A stretch of 64,000 nt of DNA from an uncultured Alphaproteobacteria bacterium (GTDB lineage Bacteria > Pseudomonadota > Alphaproteobacteria > RUG11792). The notes under the pieces were generated by a model, which saw nothing but the letters and a program-made list of their open reading frames with translations, was not told the origin of the DNA and made no database searches. Shown one piece after another: positions 38,460 through 48,130 of the stretch (position 1 is its first letter; every line of letters starts with the position of its first letter). The stretch is taken from contig CAJUOM010000002.1 of NCBI GenBank assembly GCA_910588255.1, forward strand, positions 1 through 64,000, read 5' to 3'. The position numbers and the translations under genes are program-made.

Positions 38460-39632
38460 TCAAGCTTTATTTGAAAAAACTGCAATAATTTTTTCAAAGA
38501 CAATTGCAAAGATGCCATTCCCCAGGACATTACACATAGTTATCAATGGGTCAAATAATATATAGAGAGCAGTAACTAACGCCAACATATCAGAAGACAA
38601 ACCAAGATAATTTTGCATAACAGGCAACATAACCAAGACACCTCCCCCAGGAATCGCTGCTACGGCAAATTTTGCCAAAACAAAATGCAATGCAAAAATG
38701 AGATACTGATCAAAAGTCGGTTCCATTACACCAAAAGACTTCATGGCAGCAAGAGCGATCATTGGTATGAAAAAGCAATCCCCAACAAGATGAATATTCA
38801 CTGTCGCAGGAACTATTATTCCCGCATTGTTTTTGTCTTTCAAATTTTTCTCTGCAGCTTTTATTGAAAGAGGCAATGCCGCAGCGCTTGACATCGCTCC
38901 AAATGCAGTTATTACAGCCGGTGAAATATTCTTTAGATAAAAACCCAGTTTGGAAAAATTAAATTTAGAAACCAATATGAATTCTATAAATGCCGTTCCA
39001 TAAGCAGAAATTAAAAATATGATTAATACAGGAAAATACTGTCTGAAAATTGATTGCAAGATCCCATCATGTTCCAATTTCAAAATAGTTCCCATAACAA
39101 AAAAAGGCATCACGGGTATAAGAAATTTGAAAAATATCTTAGTAAATCTGTCAAAATACTCAGAAATTTTCGATGTTAAATTAGGTGCAAATATACCAGA
39201 AATTAATCCAGATAAAACCCCAAACAAAAGAGAAAAATCATTTGAAATTATATTTTCTAATTCTAACACAAAACACGGTTTCAAATCCATCCCAGCTTTA
39301 CTTTTCAATGTATTTAAATCGAAATTTAATAAATTAACAGAGGAAAGATAAGAAAGCATAGTATTCAAAAAATTCGAACAACAAATAAGTGAAATTATTA
39401 TCGCTATATAACGAAAAGCTCTTGCTCCTAGCTTTGAAATTGAAGAAAAAACCAAGAAAAATATAATAAATGGCAAACAAAAAATTAATATATTCTTAAT
39501 GGATAAGCTAACTGAATACAAAAATGATTTTACGTTTATTGATATAAAATCAGCAAAAAACAAAGAAAAAAGCAATACCCCTAAAAAGATAAGAGGCATT
39601 GCAAAGCTTTTCATTTTCGAGCAAAATCCCAT
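38460..39632 (-). CDS. Dicarboxylate/amino-acid:cation symporter (DAACS family)
   Basis: This 390-residue multipass transporter belongs to the glutamate/aspartate/C4-dicarboxylate family. The re-entrant loop and substrate-binding signatures are recognisable: AFGAMSSAAALPLSIKAAEK, then PATVNIHLVGDCFFIPMI, then AIPGGGVLVMLPVMQNYLGL and FDPLITMCNVLGNG. It would import host amino acids or dicarboxylates, fitting an intracellular life. It is next to rpsI but probably separately controlled; five bases separate it from the rpsI stop. Confidence 0.87.
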   Translation of the reverse strand: MGFCSKMKSFAMPLIFLGVLLFSLFFADFISINVKSFLYSVSLSIKNILIFCLPFIIFFLVFSSISKLGARAFRYIAIIISLICCSNFLNTMLSYLSSVNLLNFDLNTLKSKAGMDLKPCFVLELENIISNDFSLLFGVLSGLISGIFAPNLTSKISEYFDRFTKIFFKFLIPVMPFFVMGTILKLEHDGILQSIFRQYFPVLIIFLISAYGTAFIEFILVSKFNFSKLGFYLKNISPAVITAFGAMSSAAALPLSIKAAEKNLKDKNNAGIIVPATVNIHLVGDCFFIPMIALAAMKSFGVMEPTFDQYLIFALHFVLAKFAVAAIPGGGVLVMLPVMQNYLGLSSDMLALVTALYILFDPLITMCNVLGNGIFAIVFEKIIAVFSNKA

Positions 39633-39637
39633 ATAAA

Positions 39638-40084
39638 TTATCTCTTTGAGAATTGGAACCTTCTACGTGCTTTTCTTCTTCCGTATTTCTTTCTCTCGAC
39701 AACTCTCGAATCTCGTGTCAGGAATCCCGTTTTTTTCAAAATTCCATGCAAGTCAGGTTCGAAAGCATCAAGAGCTTTGCTTATACCATGACGTATAGCC
39801 CCGGCTTGTCCGGATAAACCACCTCCAACAACCGTGCAGTAAACATCATATTGCCCTTCCCTACTTGTTATAACAAATGGCTGGGCTATTAACATACGAA
39901 GAACTGCTCTGGCAAAATAAGTATCTTGATCCCTGCCATTAATTAAAATTTTTCCGGAACCAGGCTTTATCCAAACTCTTGATATAGAACTCTTCCTTTT
40001 TCCCGTTGCATAAGCTCTTCCTTGAGCATCAAGTTTCTGTTCTCTTTTCACAGGCTCATTTGCGATATTAATATCTTCAATCAC
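39638..40084 (-). CDS. rpsI: Small ribosomal subunit protein uS9
   Basis: The protein is 148 residues with an N-terminal extension of about 20 residues before [20 protein letters not shown], then [20 protein letters not shown] and the basic tail [16 protein letters not shown] that reaches the P-site tRNA. It overlaps rplM by four bases (ATGA), the universal rplM-rpsI pair. Confidence 0.97.
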   Translation of the reverse strand: MIEDINIANEPVKREQKLDAQGRAYATGKRKSSISRVWIKPGSGKILINGRDQDTYFARAVLRMLIAQPFVITSREGQYDVYCTVVGGGLSGQAGAIRHGISKALDAFEPDLHGILKKTGFLTRDSRVVERKKYGRRKARRRFQFSKR

Positions 40085-40551
40085 GATCTAATTCTCCGAC
40101 TATTCTTACTATTCAATTTAGCAACATCTAAAACTTCAGGATTTTGAGCAACATGCGGATGTTCCGCACCTTTATAAACCTTTAACTTAGAAAGGATTTT
40201 GCGACTCAAAGGACCTTTCGACATCATTCTTCTGACAGCATTCATGACCATTCTATCAGAACGAGGTTCTTCCATTAATTGTTTCATACTACGGCTTTTT
40301 ATTCCTCCCGGATATCCCGTATGCCAATAAAACATTTTATTATTTAATTTTTTCCCAGTAAATGCAACCTTATCGGCGTTTATAACAATAACATTATCTC
40401 CACAATCTGCATTTGGAGTAAAATAAGGCTTATTCTTTCCACGAAGTATATTGGCTATCACAACAGCCATTCTTCCAAGAATCATACCTTCAGCATCAAT
40501 AAGTATCCATTTTTTATCGACGTCAGAAGACCTCATAAAGGACGTACTCAT
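40081..40551 (-). CDS. rplM: Large ribosomal subunit protein uL13
   Basis: The 156-residue L13 has [53 protein letters not shown] sequence ([16 protein letters not shown]) and [27 protein letters not shown] promoter lies about 30-60 bases upstream. It is the first gene of the rplM-rpsI operon. Confidence 0.97.
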   Translation of the reverse strand: MSTSFMRSSDVDKKWILIDAEGMILGRMAVVIANILRGKNKPYFTPNADCGDNVIVINADKVAFTGKKLNNKMFYWHTGYPGGIKSRSMKQLMEEPRSDRMVMNAVRRMMSKGPLSRKILSKLKVYKGAEHPHVAQNPEVLDVAKLNSKNSRRIRS

Positions 40552-40581
40552 ATACTAACCTAATAACAAAATTTCTAAATA

Positions 40582-40610
40582 ATGTTATCAAATAACTTCA
40601 AATCTGTCAA
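40582..40610 (-). promoter_or_regulatory. Promoter of rplM-rpsI
   Basis: On the minus strand a perfect TTGACA (40610-40605) is followed after exactly 17 bases by TAACAT (40587-40582), about 30 bases before the rplM start codon. Confidence 0.55.
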
Positions 40611-40714
40611 CGGTATTATGCTAAAAACACAAAAAACAATCATAATATGGAGTTGACTAAGGAACTTTTCTCGTAGTACTATAGATTATGCATAGATAGA
40701 TTGGACAATTTTTA

Positions 40715-41455
40715 ATGAAAAAATATTTATCATTAATATTCTCAATTTTTTTCTTTTCAAAAATCTCAACGGCTTCTCTTCCGGATATGGGTATTGACTA
40801 TGGTATTATAAGAGCAATAAATGAGAATAAAATGACTTATTTTTATGGAATTATGTATTCCGGAAAAACCTGCTTGTTAATGAAAACTTATGAAAAATTA
40901 GCTTCTGATGATTCAAATGTAGTTTTAGCATTCGCCCCTAAACGGGATACAATATCTTTAGAAGGAGAAATAAAATCAAGAGATATACTCGGTTCATTAT
41001 CCGAATTTCCAATATCAGATGGAGAGAATATTTGCCATATTATACAAGAGTACTTAAACACAAATCTCGAAAAACACATGTATATATTTTTTGATGAAGC
41101 ACAATTTATTTCAGCAGATATTCTTAATAATCTTTGGACTTTTATTGGTTCTTTAGAAAATGTTAACATATGTTTTTTTGGATTGAAAGTTGATGTGTTT
41201 GACAATTTATTTTCTGGAAGTAAGTGGTTTTATACAAAACAAACTGATCCTCATATAGCCTTTTTACCTATCAAATCAAGAGCTGTATGCCCTTGTGGAA
41301 ATAAAGCAGAATATTCTATAAGACTTGATTCAGCAGGTAACGTTGTTCTGAATGGAGAGCAGACCGTTTTAGAGGGAAACGCAAGATATGATGTTCGATG
41401 TTCGAAACATCGATATAACGGCGAGAATTGGAAACAGAAAAATTTGAATTTATAA
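40715..41455 (+). CDS. tdk: Thymidine kinase with an N-terminal signal peptide
   Basis: This type II thymidine kinase phosphorylates thymidine with ATP. Walker A GIMYSGKT is at residues 45-52, Walker B IFFDEAQFIS follows, then the lasso-loop region CFFGLKVDVFDNLFSGSKW and a zinc ribbon (CPCGNKAEYS and later CSKH). Canonical enzymes begin at about residue 40 here. The first 20 residues form a good Sec signal (MKKYLSLIFSIFFFSKISTA, cleavage before SLP), followed by a 19-residue linker. An internal ATG at M40 has no ribosome binding site. Export of an ATP-dependent nucleoside kinase is unexpected. Confidence 0.88.
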   Translation: MKKYLSLIFSIFFFSKISTASLPDMGIDYGIIRAINENKMTYFYGIMYSGKTCLLMKTYEKLASDDSNVVLAFAPKRDTISLEGEIKSRDILGSLSEFPISDGENICHIIQEYLNTNLEKHMYIFFDEAQFISADILNNLWTFIGSLENVNICFFGLKVDVFDNLFSGSKWFYTKQTDPHIAFLPIKSRAVCPCGNKAEYSIRLDSAGNVVLNGEQTVLEGNARYDVRCSKHRYNGENWKQKNLNL

Positions 41456-41517
41456 ATTGAAAAACACTGAGTAGCATTGTATCATATAAGTATATTGTCT
41501 TTGTATATGGCGATGTT

Positions 41518-42588
41518 GTGAAATTGCTTTCCGCAAAATATTGTTTAATACGTGTTTCTATTTTTTTATCATTTATATTCTTGCTAATTTCCAATCTTTG
41601 TGATATTTTAAAAAATGCTTTTTGCTATAACATTTACCTTAATTCTATTATAATATCTGCTTTTTTGTTTGGAATTATCCTTGTTTATCACAGAATTGTC
41701 TCATTTAATAATGAATTTGAAAAATTGTCACAAAAACATCCTATTTCAAAAAAAGCTAATCTAATATCTCCGATTTATATTTATCTCAATAATGGAAAAA
41801 TTATTCATCAAGACAAGATACAGATCATACTTTCTGCAATTGAAAAGAAAACAGACGAATATTGCAGTTTTTCAAGATATATTTCAGGCTCTTTGATATT
41901 CCTCGGTCTTCTAGGAACTTTTTGGGGATTGTCGCATACGATAGGAAATGTTGCTAATATTATAGATAATCTCGGAATTGATGCAATGGATGCAGCAGAA
42001 TCATTCTTGAAATTAAAAGAAAGTTTAAAAATACCTCTTTCCGGAATGGGAACAGCATTTGGATGCTCTCTTTTTGGTTTGTCAGGATCTCTGATTTTAG
42101 GATTTTTAAATATTAATCAAAAAAAAGTTGCTGATGATTTTTTGGATAAAATAGAAGAATATTTAGTTAAAAACTCCATAACTTTCAACTCTAGAGAACA
42201 GGATTTAAGTTATCATGGATCTGCTTTCTCTATGGCACTTCTCGAAAAAACTATAGAAACAATTTATGTTTTCCAAAATCAATTAAAAGAATTTGAAGCT
42301 AATCGAAATTCAATTTTAGATATCCAAAGAGACTTCTCAGGTAAATTAACCCAATTGGTTGATGCCGTCTCAAAACATCAGGAAATTGTAAAAGCTATTA
42401 GGGAAAATCAATTAGAATTGCAAAAAAACAACGTGACTTCAGATGTTGTTTCTAAACTAACTGAGATAGAAAATTCTTTAAACAATATGATTAAAAATGG
42501 ATTTATGAACAGAGAATATGTTGTCGATAACCTTGGAAAAGAAATAAGATTGGTATCAAAAACTCTATCTTCACTAGTACGAGATTAA
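41518..42588 (+). CDS. MotA/TolQ/ExbB-family proton-channel-like protein
   Basis: This 356-residue protein has two N-terminal membrane helices at about 10-60 and two more at about 120-200. The channel signature [19 protein letters not shown] and [20 protein letters not shown] are typical of alphaproteobacterial MotA/ExbB-type proteins. A long cytoplasmic coiled-coil tail follows (about 230-350). The start is GTG 41518. No MotB/ExbD partner is adjacent, since prfA follows after two bases. The role is unknown; it could couple proton flow to an OmpA-type partner encoded elsewhere. Confidence 0.8.
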   Translation: MKLLSAKYCLIRVSIFLSFIFLLISNLCDILKNAFCYNIYLNSIIISAFLFGIILVYHRIVSFNNEFEKLSQKHPISKKANLISPIYIYLNNGKIIHQDKIQIILSAIEKKTDEYCSFSRYISGSLIFLGLLGTFWGLSHTIGNVANIIDNLGIDAMDAAESFLKLKESLKIPLSGMGTAFGCSLFGLSGSLILGFLNINQKKVADDFLDKIEEYLVKNSITFNSREQDLSYHGSAFSMALLEKTIETIYVFQNQLKEFEANRNSILDIQRDFSGKLTQLVDAVSKHQEIVKAIRENQLELQKNNVTSDVVSKLTEIENSLNNMIKNGFMNREYVVDNLGKEIRLVSKTLSSLVRD

Positions 42589-42590
42589 AT

Positions 42591-43664
42591 ATGAATGAAC
42601 TTCAAGAAAAATTAAAATCTATTCTGGATAAATATGAAAATGTCAAAGAAACTTTGAATTCTCAAAAAGAATTTGATCAAAAGGAATTCGTTAAATTATC
42701 AAAGGAATTTGCAGAACTTTCAGACTTAGCAAAGGAAATAAAGTTATTTTTTGCAAAAACAAAGGAACTAGAAGAAACTCTTGAAATAGCTGATTCATCT
42801 GAAGATAAAGACCTCAAAATTATGGCGGAAGAAGAAATACCTGAATTGAAAAAAGAACTTGAAAAAATTGAAAATAATATAAAAATACTCCTTCTTCCAA
42901 AAGATATAGATGATGAGAAAGGTGCTATATTGGAAGTTCGAGCAGGAACAGGGGGCGATGAAGCTGGACTTTTTGCTGCTGATTTATTCAAAATGTATGA
43001 ACTTTATGCAGTTATTCACGGATGGAAATTTGAAGTATTAGAATTATCAGGAACAGGGATCGGATCCATAAAAGAAGCAAGTGCGAGTATATCAGGGAAA
43101 GGAGTCTTCGCTCGCTTAAAATTCGAATCAGGTGTTCATAGAGTTCAAAGAGTCCCGGAAACAGAAGCGTCAGGGCGTATACACACATCTGCAGCAACTG
43201 TTGCTGTTCTTCCTGAAGCTGAAGAAGTTGATATTCAAATAAATGAAAATGATCTTCAAATTGATACTTATCGAGCATCAGGAGCAGGAGGTCAACACGT
43301 GAACAAAACGGACAGTGCTGTGAGAATTACTCATATTCCGACAGGTACTGTTGTTGCAGTCCAAGATGAACGATCTCAACATAAAAATAAAGCGAAAGCA
43401 ATGAAAATTCTTCGTTCAAAAATTTATGAAAATGAGAAGCAAAAACAAGAATCTTCAAGATCTGAAAACCGAAAAATTCAAGTCGGATCAGGAGATAGAT
43501 CAGAACGTATTAGAACATATAATTTTCCGCAAGGAAGAGTTTCAGATCACAGAGTAAACTTAACTTTATATAAAATAGATAAAATTATGGATGGTTCTGC
43601 TCTCGATGAAATAATCGATAAATTAATAGAATTTGATCAGGCAGAAAAACTAAAAAACAATTAA
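42591..43664 (+). CDS. prfA: Peptide chain release factor 1
   Basis: RF1 reads UAA and UAG. GGQ at residues 233-235 in [19 protein letters not shown] performs peptidyl-tRNA hydrolysis. The recognition region [20 protein letters not shown] and the C-terminal [16 protein letters not shown] are conserved. At 357 residues it is normal. prmC, which usually follows and methylates the GGQ glutamine, is not here; ftsQ follows instead. Confidence 0.96.
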   Translation: MNELQEKLKSILDKYENVKETLNSQKEFDQKEFVKLSKEFAELSDLAKEIKLFFAKTKELEETLEIADSSEDKDLKIMAEEEIPELKKELEKIENNIKILLLPKDIDDEKGAILEVRAGTGGDEAGLFAADLFKMYELYAVIHGWKFEVLELSGTGIGSIKEASASISGKGVFARLKFESGVHRVQRVPETEASGRIHTSAATVAVLPEAEEVDIQINENDLQIDTYRASGAGGQHVNKTDSAVRITHIPTGTVVAVQDERSQHKNKAKAMKILRSKIYENEKQKQESSRSENRKIQVGSGDRSERIRTYNFPQGRVSDHRVNLTLYKIDKIMDGSALDEIIDKLIEFDQAEKLKNN

Positions 43665-43668
43665 AATT

Positions 43669-44442
43669 ATGGTTAAGAAACGTATACAACATAAGAAAAA
43701 ACATTCGAGATATTTTGTAAAATATCTTTTATTGCTTCTCATCGTAGGTGGCGGGATTTATTCTTTTTCTAATTATATATATAGTTTTTTTACTTTTATC
43801 CATAGTTCCATACCTCAAACTATGGGTTTTTCAATTGATCATATAAATATTTCTGGAGCGAATAAAAAAACTCAAAGATTGATTTTTGAAAACATAGGAA
43901 TATCAAAAGGAGAGTGTATACTTAAATTATCAACTCAGAAAATTTTTTCTAATATTTCCAAAATCAATTGGGTAAAATCTGTAGTTGTTCAAAAAATTCT
44001 CCCAAATAGTATTAATATAAAAATAAAAGAAAGAACACCAATTGCTATATTTCAAAATGGGTCAGGAGCAATTCTGATAGATAAAAGTGGAAATCTCATT
44101 GAAAAAATAAAAACTAGACTCCCTAATATTCCTATAATCTCTGGAGGAAACGCAAACTTCAACGTGAAATATATTTTAGATCTTATTTCTCAATACAAAG
44201 ATTTGCGAGATAACCTTGATTCATTGACTTATATTCGAGAAAGGCGTTGGAATATCATTCTTTCAGGAATAAAAGTCTTGCTTCCTGAAACAGAAATAGA
44301 GAAAGCCTTAGAAATTTTATCAACTATACTGAAAACAGGAAAAATAAATAAAAATACAGTCAGTAAAATTGACTTAAGAACACCAGAAAATGTTATATTC
44401 AGTAAGTTAAAACTAACTAACAGAGGCTCTTTAATTTTATAA
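43669..44442 (+). CDS. ftsQ: Cell division protein FtsQ
   Basis: This 257-residue bitopic protein has a basic cytoplasmic start, one membrane helix at about 19-40, a POTRA domain at about 52-120 (FSIDHINISGANKKTQRLIF, LNSI-like KILPNSINIKIKERTPIAIF) and a beta domain with GSGAILIDKSGNLIEKI. It connects early and late divisome proteins. It is outside the usual mur/fts cluster, five bases after prfA. Confidence 0.88.
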   Translation: MVKKRIQHKKKHSRYFVKYLLLLLIVGGGIYSFSNYIYSFFTFIHSSIPQTMGFSIDHINISGANKKTQRLIFENIGISKGECILKLSTQKIFSNISKINWVKSVVVQKILPNSINIKIKERTPIAIFQNGSGAILIDKSGNLIEKIKTRLPNIPIISGGNANFNVKYILDLISQYKDLRDNLDSLTYIRERRWNIILSGIKVLLPETEIEKALEILSTILKTGKINKNTVSKIDLRTPENVIFSKLKLTNRGSLIL

Positions 44443-44446
44443 TTTT

Positions 44447-44486
44447 TATGTCTACCGAAAGCACTATAGAATTCCTGTGGCGATGA
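44447..44486 (-). repeat. R1 right-end fragment
   Basis: ATGTCTACCGAAAGCACTATAG matches the right terminus of R1 in reverse orientation for about 25-40 bases, then diverges. It follows directly after ftsQ. Confidence 0.55.
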
Positions 44487-44524
44487 TTTATACATTTTTG
44501 AGAATTCAAGCTTTTTGAAGGCAC

Positions 44525-44564
44525 CCGTGAGTATGGTATAATATCAAGCGTACCATACTCACGG
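44525..44564. repeat. R2 palindrome (subtype B) near a secreted gene
   Basis: A perfect 14-base stem CCGTGAGTATGGTA (44525-44538) with its complement at 44551-44564, loop 12, is the same stem core as 27030-27077. It separates the convergent ftsQ and the secreted gene and may also terminate both. The matching R2 box is on the far side of the secreted gene, at 45342-45373. Confidence 0.7.
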
Positions 44565-44576
44565 ATACCAAACATT

Positions 44577-45221
44577 TCATTCTAGATCATATGCTAAGGC
44601 CCAGCTTATAATATTCCTGTAATCTCGGATAGGATAATAACCTGGCATAAATTCATTAAATCTTTCAGCCAAAAAATTCATTAGGAAAAATATTTTTTCG
44701 ATTTTTTTATCATCATAACCTTTTGCTTTTAATGAAGTTTTTATTTTTTCCTGATCTTCAAAAAGTTCAGATTCATTACCTTGTATCTGATCAACAGGAA
44801 TAAGTATTTCATTTATTTCTAAAAACTTTTTCAAAAAGAACTTAGATAAAAAATTTATTCTCATCGGAATATAATCTGATAAATCCCATTTGCTAGAATC
44901 TTCACTATCAGCAAAAGATTTATATTCATCAATTAGATTCCTTAAAGAATGAGAATTTCGTTTTTTGCAAAATTCAGTAAAACGAGAGTTTTCATCATCT
45001 TCTTCATAAGAGAAATGCTTATTATTAAAAGCATCCTTTTCATCTTCAGTCAAAGGAGTGTTTATTTTTTCCTCTACATCATATTTCAAATCATCAAGAT
45101 CTGTATTAAAGAAAGTAGGATTCGAAGCTGTATAAAGCAAAATATTTTCAGCTAATGAAGTTTCACATATAGTTATACAATTTAACAAAAGCATAACTGG
45201 TAATAATTTTAAGATTTTCAT
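44577..45221 (-). CDS. Secreted protein of unknown function
   Basis: I do not recognise this 214-residue protein. It has a Sec signal (MKILKLLPVMLLLNCITICE, then TSLA before ENI), followed by an acidic, helix-rich region with many Asp/Glu (DEDDEN-like YEEDDENSRFTEF) and no cysteine pattern or known motif. It lies between an R2 palindrome and an R2 box in the same order as the complete R2 copy at 27030-27220, as if it were cargo. It is a candidate secreted effector by character only. Confidence 0.65.
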   Translation of the reverse strand: MKILKLLPVMLLLNCITICETSLAENILLYTASNPTFFNTDLDDLKYDVEEKINTPLTEDEKDAFNNKHFSYEEDDENSRFTEFCKKRNSHSLRNLIDEYKSFADSEDSSKWDLSDYIPMRINFLSKFFLKKFLEINEILIPVDQIQGNESELFEDQEKIKTSLKAKGYDDKKIEKIFFLMNFLAERFNEFMPGYYPIRDYRNIISWALAYDLE

Positions 45222-45299
45222 AAATCTAACAATATATTTATTATATATTGTGTATATGTGATTGTCAATATTTTTGAGAAATATAATTACAAAACAATC

Positions 45300-45373
45300 C
45301 TATGCGTTCTTAATTTCAGAATATACAACTTGATTCATACCTGTCAAACTCTAAAAAGTCCCATAAAATTTTA
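45300..45373 (-). repeat. Dispersed repeat R2, box side
   Basis: The box is at 45342-45373 on the minus strand, and the preceding 40 bases (GTTCTTAATTTCAGAATATA) match 27150-27184 and the reverse complement of 8311-8350. Confidence 0.75.
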
Positions 45374-45494
45374 GGAATTTTTATACGCTTAAAAAATCAC
45401 TTATCAATCTAAATAAGCCTCTATTACTGGAATTTTAAAAAATCATGTTATTATGTTAATATATATTAAGATTGAAAAATGTTTGTTAATAGTT

Positions 45495-46298
45495 ATGTTG
45501 GTTTGGTCTATTTCTCCTATTGCATTTACAATAGGAAATTGGGGAATATATTGGTATGGAATTATATATGCAACAGCATTATTTTCATCATGGGCAATAG
45601 CAACTTGGATTTTGAGAAACTTACGAACTAACGGATTTTATGTCCTTTCAAAAGAAAAATTCGACAGCTTCATGTTTTGGGCTATTATTTACATAATAAT
45701 TGGGGCAAGGCTAGGACATGTTTTGTTTTTCGATTTGGAGTATTATATTGCACATCCTTTAGAAATATTTATGTTGAGAAATGGAGGACTTTCCTTCCAT
45801 GGATCAGTTATAGCCCTTGCAATTTACACTTACCTTTTCATGAGAAAACACAAATTTTCATGGAAATTGTTTGCGGATATATTCTCTATAGCAGGAGCTT
45901 TTGGAATTGGAATCGGAAGAATAGCAAATTTTATGAATCAAGAATTATATGGAAAAATATCAACAAATAATTTTTCTGTTATATTCTCTATGGTAGATCA
46001 CATGCCTAGATATCCTACACAACTTTTTGAGTCATTTTTTGAAGGTTTTTTTAATTTCTTAATATTATTTGTAGTATTCAAAACAAAGGGTTTGAAATCA
46101 ATAGGAACAGGAGTAATCACAGCTTTGTTTTGTATCATCTACTCATCTGCAAGATTTGCCATAGAATTCTATAAAGATGTTGAAACCTACACATACTTTG
46201 ACTCAATAACATTAACTGTTGGCCAAATTTTATCTATCGCCCTATTCTTTTTTGGTATTTTCATGCTATACTTAAAAGATAACAACAAGCTTTCTTAA
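45495..46298 (+). CDS. lgt: Prolipoprotein diacylglyceryl transferase
   Basis: Lgt adds diacylglycerol to the lipobox cysteine of prolipoproteins. It has about seven membrane helices, the early IGNWGIYWYGIIYATAL, the HG-containing NGGLSFHGSVIALAIY and the signature GIGIGRIANFMNQELYGK. ATG 45495 begins MLVWSISPIAFTIG, which aligns with the usual family start. An in-frame ATG at 45453 would add 14 residues. It supplies the DolP-like lipoprotein pathway together with LolD. Confidence 0.93.
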   Translation: MLVWSISPIAFTIGNWGIYWYGIIYATALFSSWAIATWILRNLRTNGFYVLSKEKFDSFMFWAIIYIIIGARLGHVLFFDLEYYIAHPLEIFMLRNGGLSFHGSVIALAIYTYLFMRKHKFSWKLFADIFSIAGAFGIGIGRIANFMNQELYGKISTNNFSVIFSMVDHMPRYPTQLFESFFEGFFNFLILFVVFKTKGLKSIGTGVITALFCIIYSSARFAIEFYKDVETYTYFDSITLTVGQILSIALFFFGIFMLYLKDNNKLS

Positions 46299-46312
46299 AA
46301 TATAGCAAAAAA

Positions 46313-47587
46313 ATGATTGATATAAATTTCGTGAAACAAAATCCCGGCGTTCTTGATAATGCTTTAAAAAACAGAAACAAACCGCTGATAGAAAAAGAGT
46401 TATTAGAACTTGAAGAAAAATCAAGAAATTTACAAACTGAACTTCAAAAAATTCAAGAGCAACGTAATATTTTTTCAGCAGAATTCGGAAAAGCAAAATC
46501 AAAGGGAGAAGATACGAGTAAACTTCAATCTAAAATGGATTTTTTGAAAAAAGAATTAACCAAACTAACAGAATTATCTAATCAAGCAAAAACAAATTAT
46601 TTAAATTTGTTGTGTACAATTCCGAATATACCATCTGACGAATGTCCTATTGGAAAAGATGAAAATGATAATGTTGAAATAAGACGCTTTGGAACTCCAA
46701 AAATATTTGATTTCAAACCATTGGAACATTATGAACTGGGTGCAAAATTGGGAATGATGGATTTTGATAAATCTGCTAGAATCGCTGGTTCTAGATTTGT
46801 TTTCTTGTTTTCTGAGATTGCGAAATTAGAACGTGCTTTAGCTCAATTTATGCTGGATATACACACAAAAGAAAATGGGTATACAGAAGTTTATGTTCCT
46901 TTGATATTAGATCAAAAAGCAATGTTTGGAGTTGGACAGCTTCCAAAATTTGAAGAAGATTTATTCAAAACCACTATCGGATCATATTTAATCCCAACAG
47001 CAGAAGCATCATTAACAAATATTCATAATGGTGAAATTTTAAATGAAAAAATATTACCACTCAGATATACTGCATACACTCCATGTTTTCGTTCAGAAGC
47101 AGGATCTGCAGGAAGAGACACAGCTGGAATGTTACGTCAACATCAATTTGGGAAAGTTGAATTAGTCAGCATAACAACTCCAGATAAATCAGTTGAAGAA
47201 CATGAAAGAATGACAGAATGCGCAGAGGAAATATTAAAAAGACTTAATCTTCCATTTAGAACAGTTGTTCTTTCAACGGGAGATATGGGATTTTCATCAG
47301 AAAAAACATATGATCTTGAAGTATGGTTGCCTGGACAAGATAAGTACAGGGAAATTTCAAGTTGTTCAAGATGCAATAGTTTTCAAGCTCGCAGAATGAA
47401 CACAAAATTCAAAAACGAAAAAACTAATAAAAACGAATTTGTTCATACGTTAAATGGATCTGGAATTGCTGTTGGACGTTGTTTAATTGCTGTTATGGAA
47501 AATTATCAACAAAAAGATGGTTCTATTGAAATTCCGGAAGCTTTGATACCATACTTTGGAAAAGAGAAAATAGATGCAGGAAAGTAA
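46313..47587 (+). CDS. serS: Seryl-tRNA synthetase
   Basis: This class II synthetase has an N-terminal coiled-coil arm at about 30-100 that grips the long variable arm of tRNA-Ser, motif 2 CFRSEAGSAGRDTAGMLRQH and motif 3 NGSGIAVGRCLIAVMENYQQ. At 424 residues it is normal. It overlaps the nudix gene by 14 bases at its end. Confidence 0.97.
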   Translation: MIDINFVKQNPGVLDNALKNRNKPLIEKELLELEEKSRNLQTELQKIQEQRNIFSAEFGKAKSKGEDTSKLQSKMDFLKKELTKLTELSNQAKTNYLNLLCTIPNIPSDECPIGKDENDNVEIRRFGTPKIFDFKPLEHYELGAKLGMMDFDKSARIAGSRFVFLFSEIAKLERALAQFMLDIHTKENGYTEVYVPLILDQKAMFGVGQLPKFEEDLFKTTIGSYLIPTAEASLTNIHNGEILNEKILPLRYTAYTPCFRSEAGSAGRDTAGMLRQHQFGKVELVSITTPDKSVEEHERMTECAEEILKRLNLPFRTVVLSTGDMGFSSEKTYDLEVWLPGQDKYREISSCSRCNSFQARRMNTKFKNEKTNKNEFVHTLNGSGIAVGRCLIAVMENYQQKDGSIEIPEALIPYFGKEKIDAGK

Positions 47588-48026
47588 TGGAAATAAACTT
47601 AGATCTTATGTCTGTGTTTATTTGATTTTGAAAGAAGGAGATAAAATTCTCCTTTCTCTTCGTCAAAACACAAAATTTGAAGATGGCAATTGGTCATTGA
47701 TTGCTGGACATGTTGAGGAGAATGAAAAGGCAACAGATGCTATGATCAGAGAAGCTGAAGAGAAAGCAAACATAAAAATCCTTCCTGAAAACTTAAAAGT
47801 TATATATGTGATGGACAGAATAACTCCAGGCAGACAAAATATAGATATCTTCTTTAATTGCTCAGAATATTCTGGAGAATTATTTAATAACGAACCTCAC
47901 AAATGCGGCGGAATTTCGCTCTTTGATATAAATAACCTTCCCCCAAACACTGTAAATTATGTAAAAAAGGCAATTTCAGATATCCAAAATAAAATAATAT
48001 ATAGCGAATTCGGATATAACTGTTAA
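47574..48026 (+). CDS. Nudix hydrolase
   Basis: This 150-residue Nudix-fold protein has the box GHVEENEKATDAMIREAEEK followed by AN, in which the usual EExG glycine is alanine. It would cleave a nucleoside diphosphate linked to another group; the substrate (damaged nucleotide, dinucleotide or sugar nucleotide) is unknown. Translation is coupled to serS through a 14-base overlap. Confidence 0.88.
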   Translation: MQESNGNKLRSYVCVYLILKEGDKILLSLRQNTKFEDGNWSLIAGHVEENEKATDAMIREAEEKANIKILPENLKVIYVMDRITPGRQNIDIFFNCSEYSGELFNNEPHKCGGISLFDINNLPPNTVNYVKKAISDIQNKIIYSEFGYNC

Positions 48027-48130
48027 TATATTGCAAAATTATACCATATATTGAAATCAAATTATTGTATCATTACAAATATTATGTTAAAATAACCCCA
48101 TGTTGTGTTATAAAATTTAGGACTAAAAAA

